64,000 nt of DNA from assembly GCA_020809705.1 (NCBI GenBank), contig CP085825.1, forward strand, positions 7,750,001 through 7,814,000. The letters are read 5' to 3'. Position 1 is the first letter of the stretch. Each line of letters starts with the position of its first letter. Positions 11,693 through 24,426 of the stretch are shown here, piece after piece. This DNA comes from Calonectria ilicicola (lineage: Eukaryota > Ascomycota > Sordariomycetes > Hypocreales > Nectriaceae). The notes below the pieces were generated by a model that was given only the letters and a program-made list of their open reading frames with translations, was not told where the DNA came from and did not search any database. The translations under genes and the position numbers were made by a program.

Positions 11693-13770
11693 GATGGGCG
11701 AGGGGTAGATGTGCTGTGAAACTATGTATGAGTTTGACGAACGGATTGGTATAACGGGATGAGCTTGAGGTCCGTACACGTACAGCTGCGGGGATGTGTG
11801 GGAAACAAGGAGTCGAATGGCAACGAAGAATGGCTCAATCGGCAAGGAAGGTTTTCCCTTATGAAGAGCTATCGCATGTAGGTGAAATGTGAGATATTAT
11901 CGGCTTACAAGGGTATTCCAGGGAGCCGGAATATCTCTTGGCTGAATCCCTCTCTCATGCAGGGGAATGTGTCGAGGGACCAACAGACGTCCATTGCGGC
12001 GGAGCTCACCTTGGGATTGGGGATAGCTCGTCCTCGTCTCTTGACCGGATTCGGTCGACGGCTCGCGCTGCCAACCAACCAAAGCGGGGGCGGGAGGGCA
12101 ATGAAGCATAGTCTCTATGCGACAGACTCAATGGCCCGTGGGCGCATTGGATTGAGTTTGCATAGTGAGACCAATAAGTGTGCCACGTTACGACACCATC
12201 AAGTCAAGCCGCCCCCTGCACCCTGGACCGCGGACTCGGCTGCTCAGGCCATGGCCCCATAACTTGCCACCAACAGTATTCAGGCCGAAAAGCTCATTCG
12301 GCACGCGGGAATAGCCGTAGTAGGAGGCACGCACACACCGCCCCAAAGAGGCATGTCGCCGTTATCCGTTGCTTGGTTGCTTGGTTGCTTGGTTGTGGTG
12401 CTGCTCTTGCTCCATAGCATCCATCAGTCGTGTGTGGCTGTTGTTGGAGGCGAGGCGGCTGCTGTTCGCACGCCTCACGTTCAGGGCTTTCTTTCTTTTG
12501 TTCTTGGCCCGGCCACGTGTAACTGGCGCCATGTCTGCATCTTTTTTTTCTAATTCTAACTTTACTGACCTAGTAACGCGATCCAATCCAATGCCAATTC
12601 CCAACGCTCCGGTTTATGTTTCATGCATGTCAAGTGTTTTTTGACGTTGGTCTGTTCGCCACAAGACCGTTTAACCGCACGTGCATCTGCCGGGGCACCG
12701 TTGCCCGTTGAAGAAAATAAACGCCGTGTGTGCAAAAAGCAATTCTAATTCTCCCATCAACCACGCCACTCTCCATGTTACCTCCGCTGGGGAGAATGCA
12801 AAATGCAGAAACACGGCGCCACTTATAATTCCCCACTGGAAGGGGCAACCCAGACGGTGGAACGGGCATAACCCCCATAATCCCTACCAATGGGCCGGTC
12901 GCAACGGCTACTCGCTTCTCGGCCCGGCCAGGTCGGACCCCGTCGACGTTGTAGAAAAAGCAACGGCGGGCTGTCAGCTTTGCCAGACTGGCCAGACTCA
13001 ACGTGATGTCCCTATCTTTTTTTCTTTTTACTATGGATACTGCTGTGCGCCCCCGGGCAATGATTTGCATGTCTACTACATGTGCTGTAACAGCAGCATG
13101 CCGTGGGGTCCAGCCGTTGAAGGTGCTGCTGTCCTGCAGACTGCAGCTGCTGCTCCTATCCGTATAGCAAGCATAATTACGCATACAAGTAATGGCCACG
13201 GTCCGCTCCAGGGCTCCTGGCCCTGAGCCTTTGTCGATCTACCGAGATTCGTAACGGTCCTCTGTCTCATAATGCGTCTAGTTCCCATCCCATGCCCGAA
13301 CCGCCCTTTCCCAGCCTAGAACCGCGCCCTGCGAGGGTATCAACGAAACCAACCCCTTGGCTCCTGGAACGTCCAAGTTAGGCTTGGTGGCGACTCCTTG
13401 CCACTCTCAAAGTGACTCGATCTCGACTGACGAAGCGGGTACTCTGCACCCATCTGGAAACACAGCCCGTACCCTGGCCTTTGTAATTGCCGGACGTTTT
13501 TATTATCGTCAGGCCCAGCAGCAGCAACCCTTCCTCGCCCGGTTTCTTGCCCCTGAGCTAAGGAGACTTTTCGACTACCGGCTGCCGTTCGTTACCCCAT
13601 ATACCGCCCGTGCTTCCGGGAAAGCGCCACACCCGTTTTGTTGCGTTTCCTTCTCATGGGTCTTTGTTAAGTTGGGATGAGATAAAAACTTCCGTATCCT
13701 CCCCATCACCCACACACATACACCTTGTCGGAGCCTCGGAGAGTTGAATCATCGCCAAACTTCCGTCAAC
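11693..13770. other. Long divergent promoter region
   Basis: About 2.1 kb between the aldehyde dehydrogenase (-) and the rhodopsin-domain gene (+). Frames of up to about 190 codons exist on both strands at 12630-13226, but their protein sequences show no domain and mirror each other, so none is annotated. Contains the TTGCTTGG repeat at 12369-12395. Confidence 0.5.
12369..12395. repeat. 8-bp tandem repeat TTGCTTGG x3
   Basis: Three perfect copies of TTGCTTGG followed by TTG, seen directly. Confidence 0.85.
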
Positions 13771-15211
13771 ATGGGTGCTCCGTCGGCTCTGGTCGAGACA
13801 TGGAGTCTCTATGGTGTGGGCTCCCTCATCATCTTCGCTAGAGTGTTCGTTCGATGGAGGTCGATTGGCTTTCGAGGCTTTAAGCCTGACGACTACATCA
13901 TCTTTCTGTCATGGGTGAGTTGACATGGTATTTCGTATTGCTGCTATGGGTGTTTTTCGCTAACTTCGTATTTTCTCTAGGCAACGTATACGGTCATGAC
14001 GGTCGCGGCGCACATTGTCGGAGGTCTAGGAGATCTACACGCACTAACGCTGGAGCAACGAAAGAACCTAACCGACTCGCAAGCCAAATCATACATCTAC
14101 GGTACACAGTGGTTTTGCGCCGGTGTTGCGACATACAATCTTTTCATCTGGACCCTTAAACTCAACATGCTCTTCCTCTACCAGCGAGTCGTCCGAGGAC
14201 TCTGGGTAGAGAAATATATCAAGCCCGTCATGTTTCTCGTTGGCGCGACATATGTTGCCGTCAATCTGGTCCTCTTCACTGCATGCCGTCCTTATAACCG
14301 CATGTGGATTGTCTACCCCGACCAAGGAGGTAAGTTTTGAGCGACCTGATTAATCTTGGGGACTTAGAAAATAACCAGTGTTTCAATAGCCTACTGCAAG
14401 CCACAGTCGACCCTTAACATGGTCCCTCCCCTCATTATGAACGTCATTACCGATGTGTGCATTATGCTCATTCCAGCACCCGTCATCCTCCCATTGAAGA
14501 CAACTCCCTTGAAACGAATCGGCCTACTATTTCTCTTTGGTGCCGGTATCTTTGTTATGATTGCAGCTATTCTACGAGTGACAATGGTTCTTGTGGTAGG
14601 TTGCTCCCCACCTACTGGCGCATTTGAGATTTGGTCCTCACACTAGAATTTAGGAAAAAAATGGTGCCACTGCTGCCATTTGGTCTTGCCGAGAAGATTT
14701 CGTGGCCATCGTCATTGGTCAAGCTATTCTCATCCGCCCCATGTTCCGACGTCGATTTTGGTCCGGCAACTACGACGGAACCACCGAGGGCTACTCGTCC
14801 GGCCCCTCGAAGCAGCACAGCGGTCACATGCACGGATCGTATGAATTGAACAGTGGCGTTAAGCGAAGCCAGAAGAGCAGGAACAAGGATCCATTCAGCG
14901 TAACGGCTGTCATGGGCACAGTCAACGAAGGAAGCGATAACGGCTCGATGGAGAGGATCATTGACAAGCCCGGCCGGCCCGGCGAGACGATGCATACAGT
15001 CCGCGAGCACTCATCCAGCTCGACCATGGACCTGGAGAAAAATGGGTCCATGGATAGCCAAAGGATGGTGATCCATGTCAACAAACAGATCCGGGTGGAA
15101 AACGAGGAGGCGGATGCAGGCGTCGACTATCTGCACAGCCCAAAGGATGGCTTACAATTCTCAAACAACACGAAATGCTGGAATGTAGAGAGAAAATACA
15201 CCAGAAACTAA
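13771..15211 (+). CDS. Rhodopsin-domain integral membrane protein (PTH11/SAT17-like)
   Basis: Predicted multipass plasma-membrane protein of 418 residues from exons 13771-13914, 13981-14329, 14390-14595 and 14654-15211. The early motif RGFKPDDYIIFLSW, the YNLFIWTLKLNMLFLYQR helix, the CRPYNRMW turn and the WSCREDFVAIVIGQ and IRPMF segments are hallmarks of the fungal rhodopsin-domain family (often called PTH11-like or SAT17). About seven hydrophobic segments fill residues 5-260. The C-terminal tail of about 150 residues is polar, Ser-rich and cytoplasmic in this family. All introns are in phase with TAG acceptors. Ligand and partner are unknown. Confidence 0.88.
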
Positions 15212-15462
15212 CTGACGGACACGATTTTTTTGTTTCATAGATTTAGAGCGACACCAAAATTAATAGATAATATCATGCATACTCAATATCTCACGAAGCG
15301 ACGAGTTGCAGGATAGGAATAAAAAGAATACAAAAAGACAAAAAAATATGGATCCCCAGTCACCAATGACAACACTAATGTCCAATTGCCGTAGCTGCCG
15401 CTGACATATCGCACTCCTTCTCGCTTAGCATCTCCATATGTAGGACTCACGGACGCGTCCAC

Positions 15463-15495
15463 TAGGATTGCGGTAGGATTGCGGCTGGATTGCAG
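15463..15495. repeat. 11-bp tandem repeat x3
   Basis: Three near-identical 11-base units of the form TAGGATTGCGG; the third copy carries two changes. Confidence 0.8.
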
Positions 15496-16681
15496 ATTTA
15501 CCCTAGTAAATCGAAGGAGGAAGAGATACTCCACCTTGAAAAAGGCAATGAACGACAGAGTTCCTTGGCGAAAAAAATCTACTAGCAGTACTAGGATTTG
15601 CTTCCCGTGCAGATCTACGACCCGCGTCGCGACTGAGCAATCCTTTAGTAATATGCTCTTTTGCGGGTGCTACTATATGAAACGCGTTAAAGATCCACAC
15701 ATCATGCGAAAATAGTTTTTTTGGGCAGGTGTTAATTTTCTGTTGGCCCCCAGCCATTCTGCTGATCTTTTCCCATATCGATACCGGGGAATCCATTCCG
15801 AAATTGGCATATTTTCTCCAGGTTAGCGCGAATACATACGAATATTATACGCGTTGCTGCCATCTCTTGATCAAAATTCACGTGCCAGGCATATGAAACT
15901 GCTAGTATTTTCGATGAATCCTTTAAACAGCACATCTTTATCCGTTTGCTGCGGAATCTGAGTTCTCGTGTATGTAAAAGGGCCATGTTTGCTGCAAGAA
16001 TAGTCAAGGAACAAATCCTTGCCGGGCCGCTCCTAGTCTATTGGCTGTCTTAGTTCCATATTTAAAGCGACGGTTAAACTGGACGGCAGAATCCCATAGA
16101 TCAATCACAAGGGAAGTAAAGGATATCTGCCTTCCCTTCCGGGGGCTTGAATTACGCGGCCTTTGACTAGATCGACAAAAAAGGTCTTTTACGTGAAGGA
16201 GTCTATACGTAAGCCCCGCTATCCCTCCCTCACCACGGCGACCTAGGTTTAGATATGGAAAGCAGATGAATTGAAACTTTGTGTACGTGGATATCCGAAA
16301 AAATGAACTAAAAGCTTAAAGTAGGCTAAAACCAGAGTAGCTTATCCTTGGGAAATTTGCATTGGGAGAGTCCTTCCGTGGTTAACCCGCGGAGACCTGA
16401 CGCATCAAAACTAAGAAACCGATTGAATGTTAGAAAAAATATCCAATCCTGAATCTGGTTGACGAGTCAGGGTTGTGAGAAAAGCAAGTTCTGGTTGGCC
16501 GTGAACAGCGAGGCAAAATTCGGCAGTAACGTCAAGCAATAAGTCAATGTGGCTACCAGACATATAACTCGTTCTATTTGAACGAAGGGGACCTCGAAAA
16601 TCAGCAAAAAGTCGTGAAATGCAATTAAAACGGAAGCTGATGAGACAGCTAGGTGATAGCAGTGTGTTGTGTGACTTGGTT

Positions 16682-16709
16682 GGCTGATCACCTGACCAAA
16701 CACGTGACC
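16682..16709 (+). repeat. 28-bp motif, copy A, upstream of HET gene
   Basis: Matches 21 of 28 positions with 19801-19828. Six of the seven differences are C here against T there. It ends in the E-box-like core AAACACGTGA. It lies about 790 bases upstream of the HET start codon. Confidence 0.55.
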
Positions 16710-17469
16710 ATAACCGGACTATTCTCATGAAACCGATGTTGGATTCCAGGTGACCTAGCATAAAACTTGAAAGAAAATTGGCAGTAGAAATATTCCTAAA
16801 GTAGTGTCAATTTATTTTGGCAATAAATGAAGTGGTCTATCTTATTCCTCTTTTTCTCTTGATTTTCTTTTTCGCTGCTTGTATTGTGGCTTGGATATTT
16901 TTTATCCAATTTAACTGCAAGACACAGGATGCATTTCCAATCAATACTAGGGTATAATTTACTTTAGGGACAGGGCGAATTATCTGTCTGAAACCGTGTA
17001 GTTAGTAAGCAAGGTGGCTTGTCGAGTCAGGCGAACCATGTGCAATTACATCAGATGTAGATAAGGCTATCAAAATTTCCCAAATTTCAAAAACATGTCC
17101 GAGAATTATTCATGGCCCCAAAAATCTTTAATATTGCAACCCAGTTTGAAAATAAAGGGTAGCTTGTGCCTAGCTTGAATCATAAAAGAACCACTTGAAT
17201 ATTCTAAATGGAAACTATTAAGTTGAGATAGTAAACCAATTTCCTTTTGATTGGAACCGGGAAACTAATTGTACCAAAATTTGCGACAGTGCGCCCTGTT
17301 GCCTGCTATTTTGCCATTATTCACCGCCCTCAGCCTATCTCATTGTGAGATTATCCCTCAAAAATAGAATTTGTTATATCATTCATATCAGCTGAATTCT
17401 CACTAAAGGATCTTATATTACCTAACTAAATTCCTCTTGAATAGACTCTACTTGATAGTACGAGATAAG

Positions 17470-19413
17470 ATGAGGCTAATACACACCAAGACATTCAAGT
17501 TACAAGAAATTGCGGGAGTGATTCCGAAATATGCGATACTGTCACATACTTGGGGGCGTCACGAACTATCACTACAAGAGTTCCAAAGTCGGCCTTATCA
17601 CCCGGAATCACCTGGGTTCTCCAAGATAAGGGCTGCTTGTCGTCAAGCACGGACTCATGGCTTAGAATATGTTTGGGTTGATACATGCTGCATTGATAAA
17701 ACAAACGGTGCAGAGTTAAGTGAGGCGATCAACTCAATGTTCAAATGGTATCAGGGTGCCGCTGTTTGCTATGCATACCTTGAAGATGTATCCGACAAAG
17801 GCGGCGGAGGCTTCGATAAACAGGTGATGGTGCCACCAAAGGTGGAAACCACAACTAACAGCGTCGGGTTAAGCAATAGTCGATGGTTTACTCGTGGATG
17901 GACTCTTCAAGAATTAATAGCACCCCGCAAAGTCGAATTTTACAACAGAGACTGGGATTTAATTGGAGAAAAGAAGAGTCTAGCCACTGAACTTCAAAAA
18001 ATCACTGGGATTGATTCTTTCGTAATTGAAGGCAGCCCTTTGGAGCAAGTCAGTATAGCAAAGAAGATGAGCTGGGCTGCTCACAGACAGAAAACCCGCG
18101 AGGAAGACATTGCTTATTCGCTTTTTGGTATATTTGGTGTCAATATGCCACTGATTTATGGAGAAGGATCAAAGGCCTTTCTACGCTTGCAGTAAGAAAT
18201 CTTGAGGATGACGAATGATCATACCCTCTTTGCATGGCGTGCAACTTCTCCTCTGGACAGTCAACAAGTAAGAGGGTTATTTGCATCTTCTCCTGCAGAG
18301 TTCCAGAACTTTTCAGACTGCAGTAGAAACTCTACATTAACGAATCAACAATCCTCGGGCCCAAATGACCACTTGATCCGGCTCTGGGACTCTCAAACAT
18401 TCCAGCAGCCTATCACCATGACTAATAAAGGCATCAAAATTACGGGTAGAATACAAGATCTACGAACAAACTTTTCGCCCAATGATGTGGTAATATTAGT
18501 TTTGAATTGTTGCTTCGAAGAAGACCCACGGCGAAGCGCAGGGATATATCTTCGTCGCCAGTATGAGGATCGATATGCACGAATTCGTCCTGGTGAATTG
18601 GCTAGAATCGAGCCTGTGGGCCGACACATCACACAATTCACTTTATATGGGTTGCGACATGATGGTCAGGTTCGCGGCCACCACTACGACCAGCCCTGGG
18701 CCTCTTCATATCAAATCCGTGGGGAGTTGGAGGATACCCAGGTTTTAAAATTCGAAGGTAGAAGTGCCACTAAAAGCCGATACGAGAATGCGTTCTACAT
18801 AAAGAAGGCCTCGCTAAAGCCATGGACCCCATTTGGACATTATGAATTGTACGGAATTTTGATAGCTGACTCCCGTGGTATGCGTCGCTACTTTCGATTT
18901 GACCCTGAAGCCGGACATCTTGACATCGTGTTGAAGACATATTCTGATTTTCGCGCAATGTTGTTCTTTAGAGACTATAACAGCTCCAATTTGGTCTTTA
19001 TTCTTCTGGGACGAAATTCTCCAGTTCGTGTCGGAAATCAGCACTGGCTTAGTGCTAAGTGTCTAACTACGAACGATTTTGAAGAGAATAAATTCGGCCT
19101 TTTAAAGACTATGGAAAATAAGGCAGGTGAAAGTCCAGAATTAAAGGAGCATTCTACCCGTGATGTGAATTACGAGCACAAGTTTTTTGTCTCCTTAAAA
19201 CGGGCGACCATTGAAGGGATCCATATGTCCGAACTTCGCATTGTTGGGCCATGGCCAACTTTTTACCTTCGTTCCATTGACTACCTCATTGGGCCAATTT
19301 TACTCAAGTGGATTGCATGGCTGATGGTCTTCGGGGTTATATATTTAGTAGTTTTCCAGCACACTGACCCTGCTACACTTCCACCACCTTGGTTGAGCAA
19401 CGTGCACAATTAG
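17470..19413 (+). pseudogene. HET-domain protein gene with one in-frame stop
   Basis: Heterokaryon-incompatibility family. The frame from ATG 17470 encodes a full HET domain (AILSHTWG near residue 25, YVWVDTCCID near 70, RGWTLQELIAP near 145). It then meets TAA at 18193-18195 and continues in the same frame without shift to 19413, about 647 residues in all. Conserved family sequence resumes directly after the stop (EILRMTNDHTLFAW), and the C-terminus has a hydrophobic segment (WIAWLMVFGVIYLVVF). A GTAAGA donor-like string overlaps the stop with a CTGCAG acceptor near 18297, but splicing there would delete the conserved stretch. So I favour a nonsense mutation of CAA or GAA. If translated as is, it would give a 241-residue HET-only protein. 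The ATG was chosen because the longer frame starts at TTG. Confidence 0.8.
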
Positions 19414-20647
19414 AAAAAAGCATAATTAGTTTACTTCTTCAAAGATGAATTTATACCTCAGATTTCTCCAAATATTAGTGAACTAAAAATTAACCTCTTT
19501 ACATAGGAGGAAAGCTTCTTAGTAACCTACTGATTGGTAAATGACTCTGGGGTTGAGACGAGGGTAGATTTGTTCGACTACTTCAGTAGAAAGATGTAAG
19601 AAAGTCAAACGACTAGTCAATGAAAAAAGATATATCGCTGAATCCATTTTATTAGCTAAAACCTCAAGGCCCGAACAAAAAAGCACAAGATGGCATGTGA
19701 ACGAGACTGATGCTGCCAAACAACCACTGGTTTTCCTCATTACCCATACTATATGAGTAGGGCTGTTTAATCATATAAAACGTGACACAAGTCGATTGAT
19801 GGTTGATCATTTTACTAAACACGTGATTGCAATTATCTTTTGTTGGAGTTATGGTTCGATTCTCCATGTTTTGGAATAAAGATATAAGATATAGAATAGA
19901 ATAAAATTGTAAAACTTTTCCTCCTTCTCTTCATTCTTTTAATTTTTCTGTTTGGGTTTCTTTTACATAGTTTGTGCTGTGTTCCGGGCATTGTTCATTC
20001 AAAGTCACTAGCAATGTCTCTTGTGTAGCAAAATAAGGTGAGCTCATACACCTATTTTCTAGATGCTCAGAAAGCATAGTTGGTACCCGAATTCTTGCTC
20101 ATCATCCTTGCAAAGACCTTGTAGCCAAGTGATTTGCATATCCGCGGGTGAAAGTATTTCGAATGAAAGGAGAACGACTGGGTGCTCACCTCCAAAACAA
20201 GATTGCTGCAGCAAATTTGCGATATGACGATAATTACTACAGGTTGGCTCACTTCAGACTTGGTGAATATAAGAATCAAGTGTCCTTAGAGACACGAGAA
20301 GATACTATTCTAATCATAATATAAGTATACATCCCCGTTTTCCTCTGTCTCAGTAGGTAGAAAGTATTTGTATCTCCCCCACTGATGCGACCTGATGTAC
20401 CACGCATTGTAAATCATTCTGGTCCAGACCTTCATAAAACCATGAGGGACAAAAAAATCACTTTGGTCCGCAATCGTCTCACCAGCACGGTGACGCCGTG
20501 TGTTTCTGCTATCAAGAAGCCATACCCATGCGTCATCGCCTGCGCGCATTTGCTCTTGTAACTCCTCAGCGTTTCCATCAAAGTCTAAGAATTTACACAG
20601 ACCCTACTCACTCCCAGCCACAAAACCCTTACATCCTATCGTCCAAC
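19414..20647. other. Spacer between HET and Clr5-ankyrin genes
   Basis: About 1.2 kb, AT-rich, no gene recognised. Contains copy B of the 28-bp motif at 19801-19828 and a polypyrimidine stretch at about 19917-19972. Confidence 0.5.
19801..19828 (+). repeat. 28-bp motif, copy B, upstream of Clr5-ankyrin gene
   Basis: Partner of 16682-16709 in the same orientation, about 850 bases upstream of the Clr5-ankyrin start, a spacing similar to that of copy A and the HET gene. Keeps the AAACACGTGA core. Confidence 0.55.
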
Positions 20648-23600
20648 ATGCGAGTAGATTGGTCCAAGTACGAGAATGATGTTCGTCGGCTATATTTGGA
20701 AGAGGACCAGACAGCCAAGGAGACCGTTGACTACCTCAACGAGACGTATTCAGTCGAAATTTCGTATGTTGTTTAGCTGTATATTTGATTAGCTTCCTAT
20801 CGCTAATAAGTCTTAAGTATGCGGCAATTTAAGGCCCAGTTTGGAGGCTTGAAGAAACTATCTGCTCGTGACTGGCAACAAGTAGCGAGAACCATTGATG
20901 CTCGGGCAAACGAAGGCAAATCCTCAGATGTCTTTATATCTGGTCAGCGACAAAGCTGAGAGCGCGTTAATAGAGCTATTGCACGCTATCGGAAGAAGCA
21001 AACGGCTAAATTTGCAGGTATGTGGACACTAGAGACTTTTTGTATTTGAATCTAATCGAGTCATAGTAGATCAAACAGGCGTAACGCATCATTTGCAAGG
21101 GGTCAGGATATGTACTCCTAGCCCACCAGATGCACCAATATTACCAAATCCTGATGAACTTACTGAAACGCGTCCTAATGTGAATCGAGATACCGGGATG
21201 GAGCTCATAAGTTCTGATGCCATGACAAATATCATTGATCATGACTGGACTCTCCCTGACAATCAGCTTAACATCAACGACCGCTTCCAACCTGATTTTT
21301 TTTCCCCTATGGAAGAGGTCGGCTTCTTTGAGCAACAGGTCCAAGAAGCTCCGGGAATCCATCAGTATCTTTTCCAGGAAGGGCCAATGAATGGTCAATC
21401 CACACAGGAAATACCAACAAGCCCATCGCAATTTCTAGATTCCGAAGCGTTGGGAGGAAATCTACAGTTGTTCAACAATGTGACGACTGAGTACTTGGAT
21501 ATTCCAGAACTGTCACATCGTTCACAGGGTATTGATATTACATAATGACAAAAACACATATTCAGACTTTTTACTAACTATGGGCATAGGAATAACCGAG
21601 ATTTCATCTACAATTTCGACACAGCAATCCATCTTTACAGGCAATCGCTTTAATACGACTACATGGAATTCATTCCGTAACATAACACCAATGGAACAGG
21701 TCGGATGGTTTGCTTCTCAACTTTTTTTCATCGATCCCAAGTTAAAACTCACAACGCTCACTTCGAACGCGCTCAGGCTTATTTTTGAAAGTACAAATGG
21801 CGAATCGAATATTGAAGTTCGGGGCTTGAAAAAGCAGTCTCTCAATCCGCTTTTTCTGATTGTCAAATCTCTAGTCGCAAACAAAATGTTAAAACGAGTT
21901 CAGTTTTTCCATTTTGTTCGATGGGTTTTCGATAATACTTTCTTTAACAAGCTTTACGACTTTTTGTGCAAAGAAATTAACCGGAATATATTAATTGCGG
22001 AAATCGTGATGGCGGTCTTGGACGAGGCCGTGCTATTCGGGTATAATGAGCTTTCTCCGCCTTTTACACGGAAAAATTGTTTTCTTAGGGAACACCCCAA
22101 TGAAATCATCAAGATTACGACGTTGGCAGATGGTAGAGTGGTATCAGGTCCTGTGGGCGGAAGACTTCTCGCTCATATTACATACTGCAACTACCTGGAG
22201 GCCGTAAAGATGTTGATTGGTTTTGGTGTCAACGTCAACTATGCAACGGGTCCCTGGGATGCCGCATTCCTTCTTGACGATTGGAACCTCAGTGAAAACA
22301 CCGGATTTAGTACGAACCAAGCTGAAGCGACACCGATACTTAGTGCAATTCGTGGTGGCTCGACTGATGTTGTGAAATATCTCATCGAACATGGAGCAGA
22401 TGTGAATAAAGAGGTCTATGGAATGCGGAGAATGACCCCATTAAGTGAAGCTATTGAAATGGGGGATCGCGAAATAGTTGAACTCCTGTTGAAACATGGG
22501 GCGATCCTTGAGGGTGACCTCATGATTGGATAATATAGCATTTGGAAGTTTGCGAAACAGACCTCGACGGCTATATACGACTTCCTTATGGCGTCATTTC
22601 AACAACAAGTAGGCCCGCGCATCATGGAAAATTTACAATTGCTAGTAGAAGCTGCGGAAGAAGGACACAAGACACTGACTCAATTTCTTGGCAAACACAA
22701 CATAGTTCGACATGAGACGCTTGAGGCTGGACTGTGCCATGCGCTGAAAAGGGGAAATGTGGGTGCCGTGAGTACATTCTTGAGGCTGAAGGTGGACCCG
22801 AATGCTGCGAGATATCGTGAAACCCTTCGTCATCCAAATCTGGATCAATGTTCAGATGAGGACTCGAATCCGGATTCAGATCAGGATTCGGACCATGATT
22901 CAGACCTAGCCTTGGATGAAGATTTTGACCATAGTCATCCTATTTGGATTGCCACCAATTGTGGAAACGACTGTGCACCGGATATGGTCTATCTTTTGAT
23001 AAAAGCTGGTGCAGTTTTGGAAGAAAAGACCATGTTACAAATCTGCGATTCGAATGCTAGCAATGATATTTTGGATGTCATGGTACAAGCAAACTTTCAC
23101 GCAAATGTGGTAGGGCCGACGCTGCTACAGAGGTCACAGATGCCAATCGCCAAATGTGGTCTGTTGCTTGATGCCGGGATTGACATCAATGCGTACGGAG
23201 CCAATGGTCGAAGTGTTTTACAGACTGCTGCCCTGAGTGAGAGTGGTGAGAGCAACATAGTACTTGTACAGTACCTGATTCAGAGAGGCGCGAACGTCAA
23301 CCTCCCGGCGAAAAGCAACTGGAAGAAGCCCAGGATTGGTAATTTTATGTCTATAGATGGAAGGTCCTGCTCCGTTGTCGAGGGTGGACTTATGGCGTTG
23401 CAGGCTGCTGTGAGGAGTGGATTTGGCGAGGTGGTCAACTATCTTCTTGAAGCTGGTGCAGACGTCCGTGCGCCACCTGCTGAAGGAACGGGTTTCACTG
23501 CCCTGGAAGCTGCTGCCACTGCCCTCTGCCCAGATTGCAAATTTGAAAGCTCAATAGATGAGCGGTTGGCCATATTTAAAAACTTGCTTGTCCTTGGGGC

Positions 23601-24426
23601 CCCAACAAGCCGTCCTGGTGGTACCCCTGGCTCCCTTCTCCATCGCTTAATTGCCTTTTCGCAAATTCAATGTCTTGAATGGGTGCTTGATGCTGGAGCA
23701 AATATTGAAGAAAGGGTTCCATGGTCGCACGGGCGGTTTCGGCCGGAACAAGCAACGTTGCAGACTCCTACACTGACACCATTTCAGACTGCTGCGCTTT
23801 GTCATGAAGTAGATGTCATGGAAATTCTCATTGACCGAGGCGCTGATATCAATGCAGGTGCCTCTGATATGGGTGGCTTCACAGCTTTACAGGCCGCGAT
23901 ATATGGGTTGAAAAGCCGAGGTGAAAGACAAAACTCCGACAAAACTATTGACTTCCTTCTGAACAGAGGCGCAAATGTCAATGCTCCGGCTAACAGCGTG
24001 TGGGGCCGGACTGCATTGCAACTAGCCTGCTTGCAGGGGCCGCCTTGGCTTATTCAATTGCTCCTTGAAAACGGTGCTGATGTCAACGCTCCGCCTGCCA
24101 AATCTGGTGGGGTTACCGCTTTGCAAGGAGCGGTGATCTCTGGCAATTTCCAAATCGTAAGGATGTTGCTTGATAAAGACGCCATGGTTCATGCGCCAGG
24201 TGCTCAGGAGCACGGCCGAACTGCAATCGAGGGAGCAGCTGAGCATGGGAGATTCGACATGGTTCGGTTATTACTCGAAAGTGGCACACAATCGAATGCA
24301 CATCCTGATCTTTCGAAAGCAATCAGATTTGCTGAACAGGGGCAATACTTTGACATTGTAGATTTACTGAAAAAGTACACAGATGGTTATGTATCACACC
24401 TTCTCGATATTTATAGTAGTAAATAA
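20648..24426 (+). pseudogene. Clr5-domain/ankyrin-repeat gene with two in-frame stops
   Basis: Exons are 20648-20763, 20818-21017, 21067-21528 and 21590-24426; all phases fit, giving about 1,202 residues. The N-terminus is a Clr5 domain split by the first intron (WSKYENDVRRLYLEED, then RQFKAQFGGLKK), expected to bind DNA or protein. A polar linker follows, then ankyrin-like repeats from about residue 450 to the end (GADVNKE, GANVNLP, GADVNAPPAK and similar). Two stops interrupt the frame: TGA at 20957-20959 (after GQRQS, before ERVNRA) and TAA at 22531-22533 (after LEGDLMIG). No intron of workable length removes either. Reading resumes in the same frame each time. The third intron has a perfect TACTAAC branch. 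An Asp/Ser-rich acidic stretch lies at 22850-22930. Related genes often accompany HET genes; the role is unknown. Confidence 0.78.

Larger units (their letters stand above)
15212..17469. other. Gene-poor AT-rich junction into accessory region
   Basis: About 2.3 kb with no supported gene. Base composition becomes clearly more AT-rich than in the left arm. Short frames on the minus strand (15503-15796, 16411-16761) lack recognisable domains. It holds an 11-bp repeat (15463-15495) and one copy of a 28-bp motif shared with the next spacer (16682-16709). A decayed mobile element is possible, but no terminal repeats or reverse transcriptase/transposase motifs were seen. Confidence 0.5.

Noticed and set aside
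12630..13226. Overlapping frames of about 190 and 181 codons on opposite strands
   Set aside because: Neither shows a domain, signal peptide or splice pattern; they lie in a promoter region and mirror each other.
15500..17430. Decayed retrotransposon or MITE
   Set aside because: AT-rich and gene-poor, but no terminal inverted or long direct repeats, target-site duplication or transposase/reverse transcriptase motifs could be found by eye.
19853..19865. tRNA B-box-like string GGTTCGATTCTCC
   Set aside because: No A-box at the right distance and no cloverleaf stems could be paired.
21529..21589. Apparent frameshift in the Clr5-ankyrin gene between two frames
   Set aside because: Fully explained by a 61-base phase 1 intron with a GTATTG donor, a TACTAAC branch and a CATAG acceptor.
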